18,230 nucleotides of DNA from NCBI GenBank assembly GCA_020024555.1, contig JAHHTQ010000036.1, positions 1 to 18,230 of the forward strand. The letters are read 5' to 3'. The DNA is from Angelakisella sp. (GTDB lineage: Bacteria > Bacillota > Clostridia > Oscillospirales > Ruminococcaceae). Under the pieces are notes generated by a model that saw only the letters and a program-made list of their open reading frames with translations, did no database searches and had not been told where the DNA came from. This document shows, one piece after another, positions 1 to 8,373 of this stretch; within the stretch, counting starts at the first letter, position 1; each line of letters opens with the position of its first letter. The position numbers and the translations under genes were made by a program.

Positions 1-83
1 CAAGAGAAAAAGTTTCTTTGAAATTACCCCTTTTGTGCATATTTTTCTGACAATAAGTTTTTTCGACAGACTGATTTGATACT

Positions 84-103
84 ATTATATCAAACATTTA
101 TTC
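84..103 (-). promoter_or_regulatory. Possible leftward promoter with degenerate LexA-like box
   Basis: On the minus strand a perfect -10 hexamer TATAAT (84-89) sits directly downstream of GAATAAATGTTTG (91-103). That 13-mer differs from the Gram-positive LexA/DinR form GAACRNRYGTTYG at one position (T for C). No good -35 hexamer is seen. About 22 of 25 bases around this site match the promoter of the initiator-like gene near 15970-15995, which has a full box. A gene reading left out of the window would be the target; its start is not in view. The LexA assignment is inference. Confidence 0.3.
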
Positions 104-364
104 TTTAAAAAAGAGATTATTTATTAACAAGAAAATATTGGAATTTTGCCCATTTTTAAAAAATGATTATTATATAGAATGCACACAATATAAAATATAT
201 AAATAAAAAATCTATACAATGTATCATTATTTAGTTTAGTTATATTATAATTTAATTAAATAAAAACAAAATATCTTCATCACTTTATTTATATTTTGCC
301 GTTATATTGCTTAAACTTATATAATTAAATTTAATATAAATTTTATTGTATTTTGAAGCTTTTG

Positions 365-395
365 TTGATATAATTTCAATAAAACTTTATATAAT
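365..395 (+). promoter_or_regulatory. Likely promoter of the alpha-galactosidase gene
   Basis: TTGATA (365-370) is followed by TATATA at 388-393 (17-bp spacer), overlapping TATAAT at 390-395 (19-bp spacer). It lies about 40-60 bases before the start codon and its AGGAGG ribosome site at 420-425. The surrounding AT-richness makes chance matches likely, so confidence is moderate. No clear carbohydrate-regulator operator is visible. Confidence 0.4.
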
Positions 396-432
396 ATCGG
401 TTATATAAATATTAAATTTAGGAGGAATTTTT

Positions 433-2787
433 ATGGCAATAAAATATTATGAAAAAACAAAAATTTTTCATTTATTTAATGATAAGATTAGCTATATTAT
501 ACGCATAATGGAAAATAATCAAGCCGAACAGCTGTATTACGGTAAACGTGTCCATAACAAAGAAAATTTTGAATATTTGCACGATATTGACAGACGCGCG
601 CAAATGTCAATCTGTGTGCCTGAACCTGATTTTTTGTCACTGTATTATACAAAACAAGAATATCCGTCTTATGGCACAGGTGATTACAGGTATCCTGCGT
701 TTACGGTTTTGCAGGAAAACGGAAGCAGAATTGTAAACTTTGAGTATAAATCACATAAAATCTACAAGGGCAAAAAATCCATTGAACCACTGCCGTCAAC
801 TTACGTTGAAAATGAAAACGAGGCGGAGACACTTGAACTTATAATGTATGACTGTGTAACCGAAACTGAATTAACCCTCTCCTATACTATTTTTAATGAT
901 TATCCCGTAATTACAAGAAACGCCCGCTTTTCGCAAACAGGAAGCCAAAAAATAGTGCTTGAACGAGCGCTCAGCGCAAGCGTGGAACTTCCCGATATGG
1001 AATATGAAATGTTGCATTTTGCAGGCTCTTGGGGACGTGAAAGATATATCAAGACAAGAAAACTGGAAATAGGCGTGCAATCTATACATAGCACAAACGG
1101 TACTTGCAGCAGCGCAGAACATAATCCTTCTATTATACTTAAACGTCCCGAAACTACCGAGAACAACGGTGAAGTATATGGATTTAGCCTTGTATACAGC
1201 GGTAATTTTTTGGCGCAGGTGGAAGTTAATTCTATTGAAATAACACGCATAACAATGGGTATAAATCCGGAGAACTTTGCGTGGGTGTTAAATCAAGGCG
1301 ACTCTTTCCAAACTCCCGAAGTGGTTATGGTTTACAGTGATATGGGTTTAAACAATATGAGTCAAACTTTCCACAATCTGTATCGTTCACGACTTATGCG
1401 TGGAAAATGGAGAGATATGCCTCGACCTATTTTATTAAATAACTGGGAAGCCACATACTTTGATATCAATGAAGAAAAACTACTCGAAATTGCCAAAAAA
1501 GCAAAAGAAGTAGGTGTTGAACTTTTTGTTCTTGATGACGGTTGGTTTGGTAGCCGAACAAATGACCGACAGGGACTTGGCGACTGGACGCCTAATATTA
1601 AGAGACTGCCAAACGGTCTTTCGGGCTTATCTGAAAAAATAGAAGCTTTGGGCTTAAAGTTTGGCTTTTGGGTAGAACTTGAAATGGTAAATAAGGACAG
1701 TGACCTATACAGAGCGCACCCAGACTGGATAATTTCCACCCCGAATAGATTTGAATGTTATGGAAGAAATCAATATGTACTTGATTATTCCCGTTCGGAA
1801 GTGGTAGAGTACATCTATAACAAAATATCAAAAGTTATACGTAATACAAAAGTATCTTATATTAAATGGGATATGAACAGAAATATGACAGAACCATACA
1901 GCAAAACCGCGCCACCCGATGAACAGGGAATGATGATGCACAAATATATACTCGGGGTATATGAGCTATATAATCGCCTTACGAAAGAGTTTCCGGAAAT
2001 ATTGTTTGAATCGTGCGCAAGCGGTGGTTCAAGATTTGACGCCGGTATGCTGTATTATGCTCCGCAGGCGTGGTGCAGTGATGACAGCGACGCAAACGAA
2101 AGAACCAAAATACAATACGGCACATCTTACATATATCCGACAGTAAGTATGGGCGCGCATATTTCGGCGACACCAAACCATCAATTATACAGATATACAC
2201 CGATAGAAACACGCGCATCAATAGCGTATTTCGGAGCATTCGGCTATGAGCTTGATTTGAACCTTTTGTCACAAAGCGAACTGGAAGAGGTAAAACGACA
2301 AATTGAATTTATGAAAAAACACAGAGAACTTATACAGATTAAAGGTGATTTTTACAGACTTAAAAGTCCTTTTAAGGAAAATGACACTGCGTGGATTGTA
2401 GTGTCACCACAAAAAGACGAAGCTATCGCAATGTACTATCAAAGACTTAACAAAGTCAATGCGCCACGTCTTCGTTTTAAACTAAACGGACTAAATCCGA
2501 ATTATCTATATGAAATAAGTTGTGATGTAAAGGAAACCGTCAGCCGACAAGGAATAGATATGCACAGAGACTATGAAATAGAAACAAAACCACAGACTTT
2601 GATTTGGCAGGCTTATGGCGATGAACTTATGAACATAGGTATTTTGATTGACAGAGACGATTTAAATAAAAAGGGCGGAGATTTTTCTTCCTTAATATAT
2701 GTAATAAAAAAAGTTGAAGACAAAAAATCAAGTAAAATCAAAGTTTTGGTTAGAAAAAAAGTTAAGATTTGTCAAAATATCAAATAA
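433..2787 (+). CDS. Alpha-galactosidase, glycoside hydrolase family 36
   Basis: This 784-residue protein is expected to release terminal alpha-1,6-galactose from raffinose-type sugars or galactomannan fragments. There is no signal peptide, so it should act in the cytoplasm. The N-terminal half forms the GH36 beta-sandwich; the central barrel carries the family motifs. KWDMN places the nucleophile at D480, and WCSDDSD with the preceding SCASGGSRFD places the acid/base at D550, the usual 70-residue spacing. The start is set by a strong AGGAGG seven bases upstream. The protein is longer than the usual ~730 residues; the last ~20 residues after GDFSSLIYVIKKVE are a lysine-rich tail not typical of the family. 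No transporter or regulator lies beside it, so it looks monocistronic. Family assignment is firm; the natural substrate is inferred. Confidence 0.95.
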   Translation: MAIKYYEKTKIFHLFNDKISYIIRIMENNQAEQLYYGKRVHNKENFEYLHDIDRRAQMSICVPEPDFLSLYYTKQEYPSYGTGDYRYPAFTVLQENGSRIVNFEYKSHKIYKGKKSIEPLPSTYVENENEAETLELIMYDCVTETELTLSYTIFNDYPVITRNARFSQTGSQKIVLERALSASVELPDMEYEMLHFAGSWGRERYIKTRKLEIGVQSIHSTNGTCSSAEHNPSIILKRPETTENNGEVYGFSLVYSGNFLAQVEVNSIEITRITMGINPENFAWVLNQGDSFQTPEVVMVYSDMGLNNMSQTFHNLYRSRLMRGKWRDMPRPILLNNWEATYFDINEEKLLEIAKKAKEVGVELFVLDDGWFGSRTNDRQGLGDWTPNIKRLPNGLSGLSEKIEALGLKFGFWVELEMVNKDSDLYRAHPDWIISTPNRFECYGRNQYVLDYSRSEVVEYIYNKISKVIRNTKVSYIKWDMNRNMTEPYSKTAPPDEQGMMMHKYILGVYELYNRLTKEFPEILFESCASGGSRFDAGMLYYAPQAWCSDDSDANERTKIQYGTSYIYPTVSMGAHISATPNHQLYRYTPIETRASIAYFGAFGYELDLNLLSQSELEEVKRQIEFMKKHRELIQIKGDFYRLKSPFKENDTAWIVVSPQKDEAIAMYYQRLNKVNAPRLRFKLNGLNPNYLYEISCDVKETVSRQGIDMHRDYEIETKPQTLIWQAYGDELMNIGILIDRDDLNKKGGDFSSLIYVIKKVEDKKSSKIKVLVRKKVKICQNIK

Positions 2788-3120
2788 TCTTATAAACTTA
2801 TAGATATTTTAAACGTATAATTTTATTTTACTATAAACATAGCTTTTTTTAACAATATAATAAAAATGTTGTTTATGTTTTAAAATTAGTAAACAGACAA
2901 ATACTTAAAAATAAATTGTTTCAAGTATATATATCTTAATCAATAATCTTAGGATATTTTTAAATAATTACTAATAATATATGTGTTTTTCAACAAAAAG
3001 CATAATCACAAATATTTAAAAATTAATATATAAAAATTCACTTGACATTTGCTGTTATTATAAAGTATAATGCTGAATGTTGTTTTAATTTTAACTAATC
3101 AGAAATGGAGAAAATGGAAA
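2788..3120. other. Intergenic region between the galactosidase and flavoreductase genes
   Basis: This stretch is very AT-rich and has no gene. A weak inverted repeat (AAACATA near 2835 and TATGTTT near 2873) might end the alpha-galactosidase transcript, but it lacks a GC-rich stem and I would not call it a terminator. The right end carries the strong promoter at 3042-3071 and a ~43-base leader of the next gene. Confidence 0.5.
3042..3071 (+). promoter_or_regulatory. Consensus sigma-A promoter of the flavoreductase gene
   Basis: A perfect TTGACA (3042-3047) and a perfect TATAAT (3066-3071) are separated by 18 bp. Transcription should begin near 3078. This decides the gene start: the upstream in-frame ATG at 3070 lies inside the -10 hexamer and cannot be in the mRNA. 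Confidence 0.85.
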
Positions 3121-4944
3121 ATGAAAAAAATAACCGCAATCATTTTAAGTTGTATAATCGTTGCATCTGCAACAGGTTGCGCAAATAATGTACCAACAGA
3201 AAATTCTACACAATCAAGTGGCGCTTCAACTTCTCAATCAAACAGCGCTTCAACATCAAACACTGCTTCAACAAAATACAAAGCAGGTACATATACTGTT
3301 AAATCCCCCGGTATGAAAGGTGAAATGACAGTTGACGTAACTTTCAGTGATTCAGCTATTACAGGTATCGAAGTTAAAGACCACAAAGAGACTTTTGGTA
3401 TAGGTTACGGACTTGATACAACGCCTATGGAAGTTATTCCGCAACAAATTATAGACACACAAAGTCTTGATATAGATGTTGTTACAGGCGCTACGCTTAC
3501 TTCAAGATTTTTGGTAGGCGCGGTAAGCAAAGCTGTTGAACAGGCAGGTGGCGATGTTAAACCTCTTAACGAAAAAAGAGCTAGACCTGCCGCAAAGGAC
3601 GAAACTTATGATGTAGATGTAGTTGTTGTAGGCGGCGGTTCAGCGGGACTTTCAGCAGCTATTGAAGCGGCAGAAAACGGCGCTGATGTTTTGATACTTG
3701 AAAAACAAGGCATAGTTGGTGGCGCTACTACACGCAGTGGCGGTAAACTGATGGCAAATGGCACAGAAACACAAAAAGCCCAAAACATCGAGGATTCAAA
3801 TAAGCAAATGTTTGACTATCTTAAATCTATCGGCGGTGACTACATAAACGATGAAAAACTAAATGCTTTTGTTGAAAATTCACTGGAAACATTTAATTGG
3901 ATGGTTGATATGGGTGTAAAAATCAAAGATGTTGAGCCAATACACTCATCTATTCCAACATGGCGCGTACACAATGTTGTTGGCGCAGGCGGTATGACAG
4001 ACGGTCATGGCGGTCAGATTATCGTTCCAATGATGGAAAAATATAAAAAGGTTGACGGAGACATTGTATATAATGTAACTGCAAACGAACTAATAGTCAA
4101 CGAAAACAAAGAAATAGTTGGTGTAAAAGGCGTTAAACCGGACGGCAGCAAAGTAACAGTTAATGCAAAATCTGTTATCCTTGCAACAGGCGGTTATGCT
4201 TCAAATAAAGAAATGATGAAAGCTTATGCTAACTTTACAGACAAATACAATACGCAAGTTCCAAAGGGTAACGTAGGTGACGGTATCACAATGGCTAATG
4301 CTGTTGGCGCTCAAATTTACCAAAACCCAAGCGTACAAGTTGTATATGTTAGCTTTACATCAGGTGTTGGTATCAATGAAGAATCAGGACTTATTGTATC
4401 GGAAGACGGTAAACGTGTGGTAAATGAATATACATATCAGTTCCACGTTGGTGATGCTCTGAGAAAAGAAAACAGCAATGTAGCATACTATATTGCAACT
4501 TCAAACGATCCAAACCCAACTGTACAGTATGCTATGACACTTGATTCTACTGTAAGCGCAAGCTCTGTTGAGGAACTTGCAAAACTTATCAATGTTGATG
4601 AAAAAACTCTTAAAGAAACAGTTGACCGTTACAATGAATTGTGCAAAAAAGGTACTGATGACGATTTCGGCAAACCTGCTGATAAGATGATAGCTGTTGA
4701 GGGTGAAAAATATTTTGCAATCCAACTAAACCCAGCTGTTACAGTTACATACAGTGGTATTGTTACTGACCTAGGTTCACACGTTCTTGATAAAGACAAC
4801 AAACCAATCAAAGGTCTGTACGCGGCAGGCGAGACTGCTTTTCCGGGACTGTTCGGCACAGAATATCCGGGTTGTGGCGTAGCTATTTCTTCCGGTTCAT
4901 ACTATGGTCGCGTAGCCGGTGAAAATGCGGCAAAAGGTCAATAA
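3121..4944 (+). CDS. Exported lipoprotein FMN/FAD flavoreductase, fumarate reductase-like
   Basis: This 607-residue protein is a predicted extracytoplasmic reductase of the flavocytochrome c/urocanate reductase type. A lipoprotein signal ends at a lipobox with C20, then comes a Ser/Thr/Asn-rich tether (about 21-50). An FMN-binding domain follows, with motif DVVTGAT (119-125). In this family ApbE attaches FMN covalently to the last Thr of that motif, here T125. An FAD_binding_2 domain begins at the GGGSAG dinucleotide fold (171-176) and runs to the C-terminal GTEYPGCGVAISSG segment. No haem CxxCH motif is present, so electrons probably enter through the bound FMN. The start at 3121 is chosen because GGAG lies just upstream and the signal peptide begins there; the longer frame starts inside the promoter. 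The electron acceptor (fumarate, urocanate or another enoate) cannot be read from the sequence. No apbE or quinol-oxidising partner is nearby. Confidence 0.9.
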   Translation: MKKITAIILSCIIVASATGCANNVPTENSTQSSGASTSQSNSASTSNTASTKYKAGTYTVKSPGMKGEMTVDVTFSDSAITGIEVKDHKETFGIGYGLDTTPMEVIPQQIIDTQSLDIDVVTGATLTSRFLVGAVSKAVEQAGGDVKPLNEKRARPAAKDETYDVDVVVVGGGSAGLSAAIEAAENGADVLILEKQGIVGGATTRSGGKLMANGTETQKAQNIEDSNKQMFDYLKSIGGDYINDEKLNAFVENSLETFNWMVDMGVKIKDVEPIHSSIPTWRVHNVVGAGGMTDGHGGQIIVPMMEKYKKVDGDIVYNVTANELIVNENKEIVGVKGVKPDGSKVTVNAKSVILATGGYASNKEMMKAYANFTDKYNTQVPKGNVGDGITMANAVGAQIYQNPSVQVVYVSFTSGVGINEESGLIVSEDGKRVVNEYTYQFHVGDALRKENSNVAYYIATSNDPNPTVQYAMTLDSTVSASSVEELAKLINVDEKTLKETVDRYNELCKKGTDDDFGKPADKMIAVEGEKYFAIQLNPAVTVTYSGIVTDLGSHVLDKDNKPIKGLYAAGETAFPGLFGTEYPGCGVAISSGSYYGRVAGENAAKGQ

Positions 4945-4975
4945 TTAAATTACAATTATAAATACTTGATTTCAT

Positions 4976-5016
4976 AAAGAAACGGACTTTGTCTAACCCA
5001 CAAAGTCCGTTTCTTT
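4976..5016 (+). terminator. Strong hairpin terminator between convergent genes
   Basis: A perfect 17-bp inverted repeat (4976-4992 and 5000-5016) encloses a 7-base loop and begins in an A-run and ends in a T-run. It should stop transcription from the flavoreductase gene and, read on the other strand, from the convergent small gene ending at 5021. Confidence 0.9.
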
Positions 5017-5020
5017 TATA

Positions 5021-5419
5021 TCATTCCCAGTTTAATTTATAATTACCGCTTGCTCGACAAAACTTTATTTTAATATAATATCTTTCTTTGGCTTGTATTG
5101 TTAATGTACCCGTTGGATTATCTGAATTAAGAGTTAAGACTGTCTCTTTATCCTTATTTAATATAAATAAATCCACAGAACCTTCATTAATATTGCTGTC
5201 AAAAGTAAATGTAACCAATCTTGTATCATTAAATTTTAAAATACGCTTAATACTACCGCTACACCGTGTAAATTTAGCAGAACAATTTCGGTATAAATTT
5301 GCTGACCCGAAAAAATATAATGTAGATACTGTTCTTAAAGAAATATATCCGTTTATATACAGTAAATAAAACAGTAATCCAAAAAGCAAAAAAACTATTG
5401 GTAAAATTACAATGTACAT
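5021..5419 (-). CDS. Small membrane-anchored protein of unknown function
   Basis: I do not recognise this 132-residue protein. It has one N-terminal hydrophobic segment (about residues 2-25), followed by a soluble part rich in alternating hydrophobic/polar residues with a C-terminal stretch (TGTLTIQAKERYYIKIKF) that suggests a beta-sandwich presented outside the membrane. Four cysteines lie in the extracytoplasmic part. The start ATG has a plausible ribosome site (TAGGTG) a few bases upstream. A consensus promoter precedes it and a strong terminator follows it, so it is an independent single-gene unit. Real coding is supported by the promoter, the ribosome site and the convergent terminator, not by homology. 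Confidence 0.65.
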   Translation of the reverse strand: MYIVILPIVFLLFGLLFYLLYINGYISLRTVSTLYFFGSANLYRNCSAKFTRCSGSIKRILKFNDTRLVTFTFDSNINEGSVDLFILNKDKETVLTLNSDNPTGTLTIQAKERYYIKIKFCRASGNYKLNWE

Positions 5420-5470
5420 TATTTAACACCTACTTCATAATATTGATATATTCATATTATTAATAATTAA

Positions 5471-5499
5471 ATTATATTTTTTATTATGACATTTGTCAA
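5471..5499 (-). promoter_or_regulatory. Consensus promoter of the small membrane-protein gene
   Basis: On the minus strand TTGACA (5494-5499) and TATAAT (5471-5476) are both perfect and 17 bp apart. Transcription should start near 5464, giving a leader of about 45 bases before the ATG at 5419. Confidence 0.8.
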
Positions 5500-5563
5500 T
5501 ATTAAGTACAACAATAATATTATCATCAAATATTTAATATTGATATGATTATTAAAATATTAT

Positions 5564-5598
5564 AAGGTAGATACACAGAAAAACTATGTGTCTACCTT
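5564..5598 (-). terminator. Probable terminator of the copA-csoR operon
   Basis: AAGGTAGA (5564-5571) pairs with TCTACCTT (5591-5598), and the inner CACA/TGTG can extend the stem past a two-base bulge. It lies just beyond the csoR stop codon. The better T-run is on the plus strand, so termination on the minus strand may be imperfect or the hairpin bidirectional. Confidence 0.55.
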
Positions 5599-5619
5599 TT
5601 TCGTATCTTATATTAAATT

Positions 5620-5922
5620 TTACTTCATAAGTTTACGTATAGTTTCCACTAAATCTGATATAACTTCTTCATCACCGTTTTTTATATCTTCTACAACACA
5701 GGTACGAAGATGTTGCTCCAACAATTCTTTGTTAAAAGAATTGAGCGCTGACTGAATAGCTGATACTTGTATCAAAATATCCGTACAATACGCGTCGTTA
5801 AGCAGCATTTTTTGTACTCCTCTAACCTGTCCCTCTATTCTCTTTAATCGGTTATTAAGCCTTTTTATCTCATTTTCGGAACGGTTTTTGGTTTTATGCG
5901 AACAGCAACATTTTTCGCTCAT
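5620..5922 (-). CDS. csoR: CsoR-family copper-sensing repressor
   Basis: This 100-residue all-helical DUF156 protein should repress the copper operon and release DNA on binding Cu(I). The three ligands of the CsoR class are visible: C46 (AYCTDIL), H71 and C75 (QHLRTC), a Cys-His-Cys set. The conserved RLKRIEGQVRGVQKML DNA-binding helix spans about residues 24-40. The N-terminus carries an extra CCC with a nearby His (C5-C7, H9), which could bind metal but is not part of the canonical site. Its ATG overlaps the copA stop codon by four bases (ATGA), so translation is probably coupled. The operon is likely autoregulated through the palindrome at 8200-8220. Other DUF156 members sense nickel, sulfide or formaldehyde; the ligand set and copA linkage favour copper. 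Confidence 0.92.
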   Translation of the reverse strand: MSEKCCCSHKTKNRSENEIKRLNNRLKRIEGQVRGVQKMLLNDAYCTDILIQVSAIQSALNSFNKELLEQHLRTCVVEDIKNGDEEVISDLVETIRKLMK

Positions 5923-8168
5923 AATTTTTTCCCCCTAAGTCTCAGAGCGTTACTTACCACAAACAGTGAGCTTAACGACATTGCAAGTCCCCCTATCATA
6001 GGAGAAAGTAAAATACCGAATGGGTAAAGAATACCACAGGCAACAGGTATTCCAAGCACATTATAGAAAAATGCCCAAAATAGATTTTGTTTTATGTTTC
6101 TTATTGTATAATTACTTAATTTTATTGCTTTGCACACATCGTCCAGATTATCTCGCATTAATACTATTTGCGCAGACTCTATTGCAATATCGCTGCCATT
6201 ACCTATTGCGCAACCAATATCTGCCTGTGTAAGAGCAGGCGCGTCATTTATACCGTCACCTACCATCATTACCACATTTCCTTCATCTTGCAAAGATTTT
6301 ACGACATCTGCTTTTTGTGTTGGTAATACTTCTGCAAAAACCATATCCACACCAACTTTTTGCGCAATCAAATTTGCTGTTTTTTTGTTGTCACCTGTAA
6401 GCATAACAGTCTTGATACCCATTTTTTTCAGTTTATCTATTGTTTCAACAGCATCTTCTTTTATAGTATCAGCTATTGCAATAATACTTATTACAATATT
6501 GTTTTTGGCTACAATTACAGGTGTTTTACCCTCGTTTGTTATTCTGTCTATATCTTCTTTTATGTTACTGATATTTATATTCTCTTTTTCAAACAGTTTT
6601 ATATTACCGATTAAAACTACTTCATTTGTCAAAAGCGTAGCTTTTAATCCCATACCGGATATTGTTTCAAAAGTTTTTGCAACGTAATTTGCATCTAAAC
6701 TCCTACTTTCTGCCTCATTGCATATTGCCTTTGAAAGTGGGTGGTTCGATAATTTTTCCAAACTTGCTGATAACATCAAAATATTGTTTTCATTTTCTCC
6801 GTTATAAGTTATTATATCCGTTACGATAGGTTTGCCTTGTGTGACAGTGCCTGTCTTATCAAAAACAGCTACCTGTGTTTTGTGCGTAGTTTCCAAAACT
6901 TCGCCATTGCGTATAAGTATTCCTTTTGATGCTCCCAGTCCTGTTCCTACTATTATAGCAGTAGGCGTTGCAAGTCCCATAGCGCATGGGCATGCTATAA
7001 CAAGTACAGATGTAAATATTTTTATCGCAAAAGAAAGCGGATATCCCAAAATTAACCACACAACAAAGGCAACTACCGCAATAACCATTACTATCGGGAC
7101 AAATACTCCCGCCACCTTATCGGCAACTTTCGCGATAGGCGCTTTTTTGCCTTGCGCGTCCTCAACAAATTTTATTATTTTTGCAAGCGCCGAATTTTTG
7201 TATTCTGCTGTTACTCTTACATAAAAAGTACCGTCAAGTGAAACACTGCCACCGATAACTGTACTGTCAACAGTTTTCTCTATCGGCAAACTTTCACCTG
7301 TTATCATCGCCTCGTTTACGCTTCCGTTACCTTCTGTAACTATACCGTCAAGGGGTATTTTTGCCCCTGATTTAATTAGTAATATATCCCCTACTTTTAC
7401 TTCTTTTGTTTGGACTTCCTTTTGCTCGCCACTTGGCGTTATAACAATAGCTGTATCAGGTGAAAGTTGCATTAATTTTGTTATTGCGCTCTTTGTCTTT
7501 TCTTTGCTGTTCTGCTCCATATACTTACCGACAAGCACAAGCGCAACAACGATACCCGCAGACTCGTAATATAAATTATGGACATTGTGCATATTATCCG
7601 TAATTAAAAATGTCATAATTATACTGTAAATAAGAGAAGCCGTTGCGCTTACCGCAACAAGCGTATCCATATTCGGATTGCCGTGGAAAAGTGATTTATA
7701 ACCGTTAATAAAGAAATTTTTACCTATTATTAATATTGGTATTGTTATTAACAGTTGCAACAAAGCAAAGTTTACAGGGTGGGTATTCATAGAAAAAATA
7801 TCCGGAACATAAATATTCTTAAATAGCATTTGTCCCATTGATATATACAAAAGCAAAACGGACATAACAACGGCAACTGCAAGTTTCCACTTAAAATAGT
7901 CTGTTTCTCTATTAATTTTTTCTACGCTATCCGTTTTTTGAGTGCTTTCCGTATCAATGTGTATATTTGCGCCAAAACCCGCTTTTTCTATTTTCTTTGT
8001 AATCATTTCGGGTGACACTTGATTTTCATCATAAGTTATTGTCAGTCTATTCATAGGCAAGTTTACTTCGCTTGTATTTACTCCCGATAGTTTTCGCGTA
8101 ACTTTTTCAACTGCGGTAGAGCATGCCGCGCAGTGCATTCCTGTAATATCATATATTTCTGTTTTCAT
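5919..8168 (-). CDS. copA: Copper-exporting P1B-type ATPase
   Basis: This 749-residue membrane pump should export Cu(I) at the cost of ATP. It has one N-terminal heavy-metal domain with GMHCAAC (C14, C17). Membrane helices follow from about residue 95, then the actuator loop TGES (290-293) and the transmembrane CPC metal site (393-395). The phosphorylated DKTGT is at 437-441, the nucleotide-site HP at 476-477 and GDGIND at 637-642. The last helices carry YN (702-703) and MSLSS (730-734), the Cu(I)-type (P1B-1) signature. A strong AAGGAGG precedes the ATG. It is the first gene of the operon and csoR the second. No CopZ chaperone gene is visible next to it. Direction is inferred as export because CsoR-controlled CopA proteins serve detoxification. 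Confidence 0.95.
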   Translation of the reverse strand: MKTEIYDITGMHCAACSTAVEKVTRKLSGVNTSEVNLPMNRLTITYDENQVSPEMITKKIEKAGFGANIHIDTESTQKTDSVEKINRETDYFKWKLAVAVVMSVLLLYISMGQMLFKNIYVPDIFSMNTHPVNFALLQLLITIPILIIGKNFFINGYKSLFHGNPNMDTLVAVSATASLIYSIIMTFLITDNMHNVHNLYYESAGIVVALVLVGKYMEQNSKEKTKSAITKLMQLSPDTAIVITPSGEQKEVQTKEVKVGDILLIKSGAKIPLDGIVTEGNGSVNEAMITGESLPIEKTVDSTVIGGSVSLDGTFYVRVTAEYKNSALAKIIKFVEDAQGKKAPIAKVADKVAGVFVPIVMVIAVVAFVVWLILGYPLSFAIKIFTSVLVIACPCAMGLATPTAIIVGTGLGASKGILIRNGEVLETTHKTQVAVFDKTGTVTQGKPIVTDIITYNGENENNILMLSASLEKLSNHPLSKAICNEAESRSLDANYVAKTFETISGMGLKATLLTNEVVLIGNIKLFEKENINISNIKEDIDRITNEGKTPVIVAKNNIVISIIAIADTIKEDAVETIDKLKKMGIKTVMLTGDNKKTANLIAQKVGVDMVFAEVLPTQKADVVKSLQDEGNVVMMVGDGINDAPALTQADIGCAIGNGSDIAIESAQIVLMRDNLDDVCKAIKLSNYTIRNIKQNLFWAFFYNVLGIPVACGILYPFGILLSPMIGGLAMSLSSLFVVSNALRLRGKKL

Positions 8169-8199
8169 TTTTTTCCTCCTTATTACGTTCGTATATTTT

Positions 8200-8220
8200 A
8201 TATACCCCAGTGGGGTATAT
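8200..8220 (-). promoter_or_regulatory. CsoR operator palindrome
   Basis: ATATACCCC and GGGGTATAT form a perfect 9-bp inverted repeat around a 3-base centre. The ACCCC/GGGGT arms are typical of CsoR-family operators. It lies immediately downstream of the -10 hexamer, over the expected transcription start, where a bound repressor would block initiation. Confidence 0.85.
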
Positions 8221-8222
8221 TT

Positions 8223-8250
8223 ATATTACCACATTATATAAATTTGTCAA
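8223..8250 (-). promoter_or_regulatory. copA: Promoter of the copA-csoR operon
   Basis: On the minus strand TTGACA (8245-8250) is followed after 16 bp by TAATAT (8223-8228). A second TATAAT at 8233-8238 is too close to this -35 to pair with it. The CsoR palindrome abuts the -10 on its downstream side. Confidence 0.7.
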
Positions 8251-8294
8251 TAGGTAAACTGAAATACTACTCACCGATATGAAATTTATAAACA

Positions 8295-8323
8295 TTGACA
8301 TTATTTTGAATAACTTATATAAT
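8295..8323 (+). promoter_or_regulatory. Consensus promoter of the four-gene envelope operon
   Basis: Perfect TTGACA (8295-8300) and perfect TATAAT (8318-8323) are 17 bp apart. It is divergent from the copA promoter, with about 45 bp between the two -35 hexamers and about 75 bp between this one and the CsoR site, so copper control of this operon is not expected. Expression should be high unless a regulator outside the visible motifs acts. Confidence 0.85.
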
Positions 8324-8373
8324 GTTATAAATATGGTAAAATTTAACTAAACAAAAATGAAAGGGTGAGCAAA

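Larger units (their letters stand above)
1..432. other. AT-rich intergenic region without a gene
   Basis: No open frame of useful size is visible. The left part (about 84-112) holds a possible leftward promoter with a degenerate LexA-like box, probably serving a gene outside the window. The right part (about 365-432) holds the likely promoter and ribosome site of the alpha-galactosidase gene. The rest is A/T runs in which I see nothing specific. Confidence 0.6.

Noticed and set aside
2835..2879. AAACATA/TATGTTT inverted repeat after the alpha-galactosidase gene, as a terminator
   Set aside because: The stem is short, all A/T apart from one pair, and the loop is long; chance is likely in this AT-rich stretch.
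3070..3120. Longer N-terminus of the flavoreductase starting at ATG 3070
   Set aside because: The ATG is part of the -10 hexamer of a consensus promoter, and the lipoprotein signal begins at 3121.
6130..6687. 185-aa plus-strand open frame opposite copA
   Set aside because: It is antisense to the copA nucleotide-binding domain, with Ser/Ile/Thr-rich composition and no ribosome site.
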